Shown here in pieces: positions 58,792 to 64,000 of a DNA stretch of 64,000 bases (position 1 is the stretch's first letter; each line of letters begins with the position of its first letter). Made by a program: the position numbers and the translations under genes. The stretch is from assembly GCF_009882975.1 (NCBI RefSeq), contig NZ_WTUX01000011.1:62001-126000 (forward strand), written 5' to 3'. The notes under the pieces were generated by a model that made no database searches, was not told the origin of the DNA, and was given only the letters and a program-made list of their open reading frames with translations. The DNA comes from Maritimibacter harenae. GTDB taxonomy: Bacteria > Pseudomonadota > Alphaproteobacteria > Rhodobacterales > Rhodobacteraceae.

Positions 58792-59822
58792 GACGCTTCC
58801 GTGAGGAAGGTAAGCACGCGGGCATCGGCTCCGGCGCCGATGGCGTCCGGTAATCCGGCGAGGAGCGCGGCGATGCCGGCCCCGCCCGAGGGCGTGGTCT
58901 CCAGGTCGACGCCGGTGGCGAAATCCGTGCCGGCGCGCGCCTCGTCCTCCGTGATCGTCACGAACCAGTCGGCGTCGCGCGCAAGGCCCTTGAGCGCGAT
59001 GAGAGAGGGCATCTTGCAGTCGAGCCGCCCCATCGCCGAAACCGGACCCGCGCTTTCCGCCGGCGCGCCCGCGGCGATCGAACCCGCAAGCGCCGGGGCC
59101 GCGTCCGGTTCGACCACGATGATCTCGGGGTCGTCGCCCCAGGTGGCGCGCGCGTAGGCCGCGACGGCACCCGCGAGCCCGCCGACACCCGCCTGCACGA
59201 CGATGTGGGTGGGCGGGGCCTCCATCTGTTCGGCGATCTCCTCCATCAGGATGAGGTAGCCCTCCATCAGGACGTGCGGGATCGTGGCGTAGCCGGGCCA
59301 GGAGGAATCCGACAGGAGCGTCAGCCCTTCGGCCTCCGCGTCCGCCTCGGCGGCGGCCATGCTCTCTTCGTAGGTCGCGCCGGCGCGCCGCACGTCGGCC
59401 CCTTCGGCCTGCAGGCGCTCCGCGAAACTCTCGGGCACGGTGTCGGCAAGGTAGATGCGCGCCGTGGCGCCGAAGGCGGCCGCGCCCGCGGCGACGGAAA
59501 GCCCGTGGTTGCCCGCGCTCGCCGCCACGTAGGTGCGCCCTTTCGCGCGGCCCTCCGCGGCATCGACCGCGATGACATGGGCCGCCCCGAGCGCCTTGAA
59601 ACTGCCCAGGCCCATCCGTTCCCGCTCGTCCTTGACGAAGACGCCCCCGACCCCCGCCGCGTCGGCCAGGTCGGGGGCCGTCAGAAGCGGTGTCACATGA
59701 TGGCGCGGGCAGTGGATGACGCGGGCCACGGCGGCCTGCGCGTCATGCGCGGGGTAGGGCATCGCGGCGAGGTCCGGGTGATCCAGCCCCCGGCCGCGAT
59801 GCGGATTGCGCGCCGCCTCCAC
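58788..59822 (-). CDS. PLP-dependent lyase, diaminopropionate ammonia-lyase-like
   Basis: The 344-residue protein begins at a GTG directly after the aminotransferase stop codon. It is a fold type II PLP enzyme: catalytic Lys in LGSFKALGA, ASAGNHGLSVA for the carboxylate, QAGVGGLAGAVAAY for the phosphate. The stretch DSSWPGYATIPHVLMEGYLILMEE is characteristic of diaminopropionate ammonia-lyases rather than threonine dehydratases. It would eliminate ammonia from an amino acid to give a 2-oxo acid. The substrate is uncertain. Confidence 0.8.
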   Translation of the reverse strand: MEAARNPHRGRGLDHPDLAAMPYPAHDAQAAVARVIHCPRHHVTPLLTAPDLADAAGVGGVFVKDERERMGLGSFKALGAAHVIAVDAAEGRAKGRTYVAASAGNHGLSVAAGAAAFGATARIYLADTVPESFAERLQAEGADVRRAGATYEESMAAAEADAEAEGLTLLSDSSWPGYATIPHVLMEGYLILMEEIAEQMEAPPTHIVVQAGVGGLAGAVAAYARATWGDDPEIIVVEPDAAPALAGSIAAGAPAESAGPVSAMGRLDCKMPSLIALKGLARDADWFVTITEDEARAGTDFATGVDLETTPSGGAGIAALLAGLPDAIGAGADARVLTFLTEAS

Positions 59823-61205
59823 CTAGCCGAACACGGCGCCGAGCGCCCCGTCGACCGCATCGGTGATCGCGTCGATGTCGGCCTCGGTCGCGATCAGGGC
59901 GGGCGAGAAGCACAGCACGTTGTTGAGCCCCGGCACGGAGCGGTTCGACGCCCCGATGATGACGCCGCGCTCGGCGCAGCCCGCGACGACCGCGGCGATG
60001 TCGCTCTCGGCCACCGGCTCCTTTGTGGCGCGGTCCTTCACCAGCTCCAGCCCCTGGAACAGGCCGAGCCCGCGCACGTCCCCGATCACCTCGTGCTTCT
60101 CTTCCAGTGCCTCGAGGTTGGCCATCAGCCGTTCGCCCATCTTCGCGGCGTTCTCGACCAGCCCCTCGTCCTCGATGATGCGCATGTTCTCGAGCGCGGC
60201 GGCGGGGCCGGCTGTGCAGCCCCCGAAGGTCGAGATGTCGCGGAAATGGTCGAGCGGATCGCCCGGGTCGGACTTGAACAGCTCGAACACCTTCTCGGTC
60301 GTCACGCAGCAGGCGATCGCGGCATAACCCGAGGCCACGCCCTTGGCGAGCGTGACGAAATCCGGCTCGATCCCGTAATGCTGGTAGCCGAACCACTTGC
60401 CGGTGCGGCCCATGCCGCAGACCACCTCGTCGATGTGGAGCAGAATGTCGTACTTGCGGCAGATCTCCTGCACACGCTCCCAGTAGCCGGGCGGGGGCGT
60501 GATGACGCCGCCGCCGGCGGTGATGGGTTCGAGGCAGAGCGCGCCCACCGTTTCGGGCCCTTCGGCGAGGATCACCTCCTCGATCGCGTCGGCGGCCTTG
60601 CGTCCGTATTCCGCGCCGGACGCATCCCACTGGGCGCGGTATTCCATGCAATGGGGCACGCGCACGAAATCCGGGGCGAGTGGGCCGTACTGCATGACGC
60701 GTTCATCCTGCCCGCCCGCGCTCATCGTGCCGATGGTGCCACCGTGGTAGTCGCGGTCGCGGTAGAGGATCTTGGTCTTCTTGCCGCCGTAGCGCTTGTG
60801 CGCGATCTGGCGCACCATCTTGAAGGCCTTCTCGTTCGCCTCGGACCCCGAATTGCAATAGTACACCCGGCTCATCCCCGGCATCTTCTCGATCAGCTTC
60901 TCGGCGAAGACTGCGCCGGGGATCGTGCCCGCTGCACCGGCGAAGTAGTTCATCTTCACGAGCTGCTCACGCACCGCGTCCGCGATGCTTTCGCGCCCGT
61001 AGCCCACGTTCACGGTCCAGACCGCGCCCGAGACCGCGTCGATGAACTCGCGCCCGTTCTGGTCCCATACGCGCATGCCCTTGCCCTCGACGATGATGCG
61101 GGGCTCGCCGGTCTCGAAAGGTTTGTGCTGGACGAGATGGTGCCAGACATGGGCCTTGTCCGCCTCGACCACGTGCGAGATATCGTTGTCGGTATAGCCG
61201 TCCAC
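59823..61205 (-). CDS. Class III aminotransferase, taurine-pyruvate aminotransferase-like
   Basis: I set the start to the GTG at 61205, five bases after a perfect AGGAGG (460 residues). The enzyme has the omega-aminotransferase features: YYCNSGSEANEKAFKMVRQIAHKRYGG, the Asp in LLHIDEVVCGMGRTG and the PLP lysine in DFVTLAKGVASGYA. The N-terminal region HVWHHLVQHKPF resembles roseobacter taurine-pyruvate aminotransferases, which yield sulfoacetaldehyde. No sulfoacetaldehyde acetyltransferase or taurine transporter is next to it, so the substrate stays open. It leads the operon with the PLP lyase and M24 hydrolase. Confidence 0.78.
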   Translation of the reverse strand: MDGYTDNDISHVVEADKAHVWHHLVQHKPFETGEPRIIVEGKGMRVWDQNGREFIDAVSGAVWTVNVGYGRESIADAVREQLVKMNYFAGAAGTIPGAVFAEKLIEKMPGMSRVYYCNSGSEANEKAFKMVRQIAHKRYGGKKTKILYRDRDYHGGTIGTMSAGGQDERVMQYGPLAPDFVRVPHCMEYRAQWDASGAEYGRKAADAIEEVILAEGPETVGALCLEPITAGGGVITPPPGYWERVQEICRKYDILLHIDEVVCGMGRTGKWFGYQHYGIEPDFVTLAKGVASGYAAIACCVTTEKVFELFKSDPGDPLDHFRDISTFGGCTAGPAAALENMRIIEDEGLVENAAKMGERLMANLEALEEKHEVIGDVRGLGLFQGLELVKDRATKEPVAESDIAAVVAGCAERGVIIGASNRSVPGLNNVLCFSPALIATEADIDAITDAVDGALGAVFG

Positions 61206-61228
61206 GCAAACCTCCTGGACTTTGTCTA

Positions 61229-61238
61229 TTTGATCAAA
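61229..61238. promoter_or_regulatory. TTTGATCAAA palindrome upstream of the aminotransferase operon
   Basis: A perfect 10-base palindrome lies 24 bases upstream of the GTG start, followed by an A-run. It could overlap the promoter of the leftward operon or of the divergent thioesterase. I do not link it to a known regulator. Confidence 0.35.
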
Positions 61239-61330
61239 AAAACGATAGGGGTGGGGCAGGGGGTTGTAAATGGACGACTTGCCGCGCGGGCAGGGCTCGC
61301 TAGGCTGGACCTGCAAGGAAGGAGACGCCG

Positions 61331-61714
61331 ATGACCGAAACCATGCCCGAGGGCCACGCGGTCCTGCGCACCGTCGCGATGCCGGCGGACGTGAACAGCG
61401 CGGGCGACATCTTCGGCGGCTGGGTCCTGAGCCAGATGGACATCGCCGGCGGCATCGTCGCGGCCGAGCGCGCGCAGAGCCGCGTCGCCACGGTGGCCGT
61501 GGAGGCGATGAAATTCATCCGGCCCGTGAAGGTCGGCGACATCCTGTGCATCTACGGCACGGTGGAGCGCGTCGGCACGACCTCGGTCGCGGTGCGGCTC
61601 GATGCCTGGGCGCTGCGGGGCCTGCAAGCGCGAAGCGAGAAGGTGACCGAAGGCGTCTTCACCTTCGTGGCGCTCGATTTCGAGGGCAACAAGCGGCCAA
61701 TCGACAACACCTGA
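61331..61714 (+). CDS. Acyl-CoA thioesterase (YciA-like hot-dog fold)
   Basis: The 127-residue protein starts after AAGGAGACGCCG. It shows the YciA pattern: MPADVNSAGDIFGGWVLSQMD with the catalytic Asp, VATVAVEAMKFIRPVKVGDI and VTEGVFTFVALD. YciA-type thioesterases hydrolyse a broad range of short and medium acyl-CoAs and help balance CoA pools. It is divergent from the aminotransferase operon and stands alone. Confidence 0.9.
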   Translation: MTETMPEGHAVLRTVAMPADVNSAGDIFGGWVLSQMDIAGGIVAAERAQSRVATVAVEAMKFIRPVKVGDILCIYGTVERVGTTSVAVRLDAWALRGLQARSEKVTEGVFTFVALDFEGNKRPIDNT

Positions 61715-61792
61715 GCGCGCAATTTATCGCGCTGATTGCAATGCCGCCCGGATTCGACAGTTTGGGGTTGTCGGACACAATCGGGGACAAAC

Positions 61793-62839
61793 ATGTCGGG
61801 TATCGTTGCGCGTTTTTCCGGGATCTGCCTGCCGAAGGCGCTTTTTTTCGTGGCCGTCGTGGTCCTCTGGGCCGCCCAGCCGGTCCGCGCGCAATCCACG
61901 CCGATGTTCAGCTTCGGCGATTCCGTGCCCAGCTTCAGCGGCGGCAGCTACCTTAAGGGCGTGCCGACCTCGGCCTTCATCGACACCGGAGAGAACCGGT
62001 TCGAAAAGGCGGGGCGCGTCTTCGGCGAAACCATCGGCGGCGTGCGCGGGATCGCGGACGACTTCTTCGACATCGCGGCCTTCCCGGCGCGCGAGCCGAT
62101 CCTCTTCGGCGTCGCCGTGGCCGGGATCGGCGCGCTGGTGGCGACGGACTACCAAGTCACGGCGTTCTACCAGGACAAGATCGAAAGCGCCTTCGACGGG
62201 TTTTCGCTGCCGTCCTTCGTGCCGTCGAACCTGAAGCGAAACACGGTCCTGCGCTATATCTCCCGCGAGGACGAATACCTCCTCGCCGGGATCGGCCTGA
62301 CCTATGCCTACGGCTTCGCGGCGAATGACGAGCGCGCGCAGGCGACCGCGATCCTCGCCTCGAAGGCGGTGGCCTATTCCTACGTGATCTCGCACGTGCT
62401 GTTGAAGCCGGTGTTCGGCCGGCTGCGCCCCGCGAACGACCTGTCGTCCTACGGCGGGCCGGTCGACACGGTGGACGCCCAGGGTTTCACGCCGAACCCT
62501 TACAAATTCGGGAATTTCCCAGGGATCAACCTGCGCCCGACCGCCTACGGCACCGCGATGCCGAGCTTCCACTACACGCTCTATTTCTCCGTCGCGCGGG
62601 TCTATTCGGGCATGTACGACAACGCGATCCTGCCCTACGTCGCGGCCGGGCTCCTCTCCGTGTCCAACATCCGCGGCCACAACCACTGGGTCTCCGACAT
62701 GGTGGCGGGCGCGGTGATCGGGACGGTGATCGGCCAGTCGATCCTGGACAACTACACCGAGCGCAAGGGGCTCGACATGAGCTTCACGCCGGTGGTGTCG
62801 TCGCGCGGGGTCGGCGCGCAGTTCTCGATGCGCTTCTGA
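61793..62839 (+). CDS. Exported PAP2-family phosphatase
   Basis: The ATG at 61793 gives 348 residues with an N-terminal signal or anchor helix (about 11-29, ending VRAQ). The PAP2 motifs are KPVFGRLRP (first), PSFHYT (second, Phe in place of the usual Gly) and SNIRGHNHWVSD (third, with the catalytic His and Asp). Such proteins dephosphorylate lipid phosphates or related substrates at the periplasmic face. The C-terminal part ends in a Phe (SMRF), and alternating residues there suggest outer-membrane-associated or periplasmic placement, though this is weak. Confidence 0.8.
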   Translation: MSGIVARFSGICLPKALFFVAVVVLWAAQPVRAQSTPMFSFGDSVPSFSGGSYLKGVPTSAFIDTGENRFEKAGRVFGETIGGVRGIADDFFDIAAFPAREPILFGVAVAGIGALVATDYQVTAFYQDKIESAFDGFSLPSFVPSNLKRNTVLRYISREDEYLLAGIGLTYAYGFAANDERAQATAILASKAVAYSYVISHVLLKPVFGRLRPANDLSSYGGPVDTVDAQGFTPNPYKFGNFPGINLRPTAYGTAMPSFHYTLYFSVARVYSGMYDNAILPYVAAGLLSVSNIRGHNHWVSDMVAGAVIGTVIGQSILDNYTERKGLDMSFTPVVSSRGVGAQFSMRF

Positions 62840-62907
62840 GCGCGCGCGGGCACGGAACAGAACCCGAACACCTTTTCCTCGCAGTCGCTGGCGTGTAGGC
62901 TCGCGCC

Positions 62908-64000
62908 ATGAGCAGTTTCGACGACTCCCCCATGTCCGCCGACACCCGCCCGAGCCTGAGCCAGATGGCGATGGCGGCCCGGCCCGCGCCGTATCTGGAC
63001 GATCTGAACCCCGCGCAGCGCGCGGCGGTCGAGGCGCTGGACGGTCCCGTCCTGATGCTCGCCGGGGCGGGCACCGGCAAGACCAAGGCGCTGACCGCGC
63101 GTATCGCCCACCTCTTGAACACCGGCCGGGCGCGCCCGAACGAGATCCTGTCGGTCACCTTCACCAACAAGGCCGCGCGGGAGATGAAGAACCGCGTGGG
63201 CCAGCTTCTGGGCCAGCCCGCTGAAGGGATGCCGTGGCTGGGCACCTTCCACGCGATCTGCGTCAAGCTCCTGCGCCGCCATGCGGAGCTTGCCGGGCTC
63301 AAGTCGAATTTCACCATCCTTGACACCGACGACCAGATCCGGCTGATGAAGCAGCTCATCGTGGCCGAGAACATCGACGAGAAGCGCTGGCCCGCGCGCC
63401 AGCTTGCCGGGATCATCGACGGCTGGAAGAACCGCGCCTGGACGCCCGAGAAAGTGCCGGCGGCTGAGGCGGCGGCATTCAATAACCGCGGGACCGAACT
63501 CTACGCGGCCTACCAGGAGCGGCTGAAGACGCTGAACGCGGTGGATTTCGGCGACCTGCTTTTGCACATGGTCACGATCTTCCGCGAGCACGAGGACGTG
63601 CTGGCGCAGTACCAGCGATGGTTCCGGTATATCCTCGTGGACGAGTACCAGGACACCAACGTCGCGCAGTACCTGTGGCTGCGGCTTCTTGCGGGGGCGC
63701 ACAAGAACATCTGCTGCGTGGGCGACGATGACCAGTCGATCTATGGCTGGCGCGGGGCCGAGGTGGGCAACATCCTGCGCTTCGAGAAGGATTTCCCGGG
63801 CGCCAAGGTGGTGCGGCTTGAGCAGAACTATCGCTCGACGCCCCATATCCTCGCCGCGGCCGGCGGGGTGATCCGCGGGAACGAAGACCGGCTGGGCAAG
63901 GAGCTCTGGACCGAGGCCGAAGAAGGCGAGCGGGTCCGCCTCATCGGCCACTGGGACGGCGAGGAAGAAGCGCGCTGGATCGGGGACGAGATCGAGGCGA
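62908..64000 (+). CDS. UvrD/PcrA/Rep-type DNA helicase (partial, 3' end outside window)
   Basis: The gene starts at the ATG at 62908 and runs off the window after 364 codons. The visible N-terminal part has the superfamily 1 motifs: Q-motif LNPAQRAAVE, Walker A AGAGTGKTKAL, motif Ia SVTFTNKAAREMKNRV, Walker B VDEYQDTN, motif III GDDDQSIYGWRGA and motif IV LEQNYRST. UvrD and PcrA unwind DNA during nucleotide excision and mismatch repair. No LexA box was seen upstream. The remainder, about half of the protein, lies beyond the window. Confidence 0.93.
   Translation, partial: MSSFDDSPMSADTRPSLSQMAMAARPAPYLDDLNPAQRAAVEALDGPVLMLAGAGTGKTKALTARIAHLLNTGRARPNEILSVTFTNKAAREMKNRVGQLLGQPAEGMPWLGTFHAICVKLLRRHAELAGLKSNFTILDTDDQIRLMKQLIVAENIDEKRWPARQLAGIIDGWKNRAWTPEKVPAAEAAAFNNRGTELYAAYQERLKTLNAVDFGDLLLHMVTIFREHEDVLAQYQRWFRYILVDEYQDTNVAQYLWLRLLAGAHKNICCVGDDDQSIYGWRGAEVGNILRFEKDFPGAKVVRLEQNYRSTPHILAAAGGVIRGNEDRLGKELWTEAEEGERVRLIGHWDGEEEARWIGDEIEA

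Overview
The window comes from a GC-rich alphaproteobacterial chromosome, most likely the roseobacter / Paracoccaceae group of Rhodobacterales. The evidence is the gene content: a GapR-type DUF2312 protein, an ScfR-type regulator, a full aerobic phenylacetate pathway, an alphaproteobacterial LexA box (GTTC-N7-GTTC), many TRAP and ABC substrate-binding proteins, and high-GC codon use throughout. No insertion sequence, phage gene, CRISPR array or rRNA was seen. Coding density is very high, and the longest gene-free stretch is the 213-base divergent control region at 20948-21160.

Layout. Positions 1-11200 hold core and regulatory genes: the tail of an ScfR-like regulator; a single-domain response regulator with a symporter-histidine kinase fusion; a FliM-like SpoA protein; a DksA-like protein; a FadB-like bifunctional beta-oxidation enzyme; GapR; an iron-type ABC permease; and tRNA-Thr(UGU). 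Positions 11232-28137 form a divergent catabolic locus around one control region. The leftward arm carries a winged-helix regulator fused to a solute-binding domain, a 2,3-butanediol-dehydrogenase-like SDR, an M24-fold enzyme, an acetoin-dehydrogenase-type E1 alpha/beta pair, a lipoyl protein with a degenerate acyltransferase domain, an aldehyde dehydrogenase and a separate catalytic E2. The rightward arm carries a sugar-type ABC importer, a second SDR, a beta-hydroxyacid dehydrogenase and a ThuA-like protein. Together they suggest import of a polyol or diol, oxidation to an acyloin, thiamine-dependent cleavage to acyl-CoA plus aldehyde, and aldehyde oxidation. The substrate cannot be named from sequence.

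Positions 28146-29903 encode a secreted GH43 protein with a duplicated C-terminal module. Positions 30067-34182 hold the most unusual locus: a thioesterase-like alpha/beta hydrolase with Cys at the nucleophile position, two tiny paralogous peptides (52 and 28 residues) that look like RiPP precursors, an HExxH protein of the peptide beta-hydroxylase type, a stand-alone adenylation enzyme and a carrier protein. This looks like a hybrid of RiPP and NRPS-like biosynthesis and is my candidate for the undescribed system.

Positions 34296-36063 carry a lone TRAP binding protein and a maleylacetoacetate-isomerase-like GST. Positions 36070-47754 are the phenylacetate (paa) cluster: paaZ and a PaaX-like gene leftward, paaG-I-K and a TetR gene rightward, and paaJ-A-B-C-D-E plus an extra PaaA/PaaC-like gene leftward, with TetR-type palindromes in both control regions. 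Positions 47890-56070 contain a DUF1028 protein and an M20 amidohydrolase divergent from a peptide-type ABC importer with a permease-ATPase fusion and a GntR regulator. Positions 56129-64000 contain an AbrB-family membrane protein, a small SOS-box gene, an operon of class III aminotransferase, PLP lyase and M24 hydrolase, a YciA-like thioesterase, a PAP2 phosphatase and the start of a UvrD/PcrA helicase.
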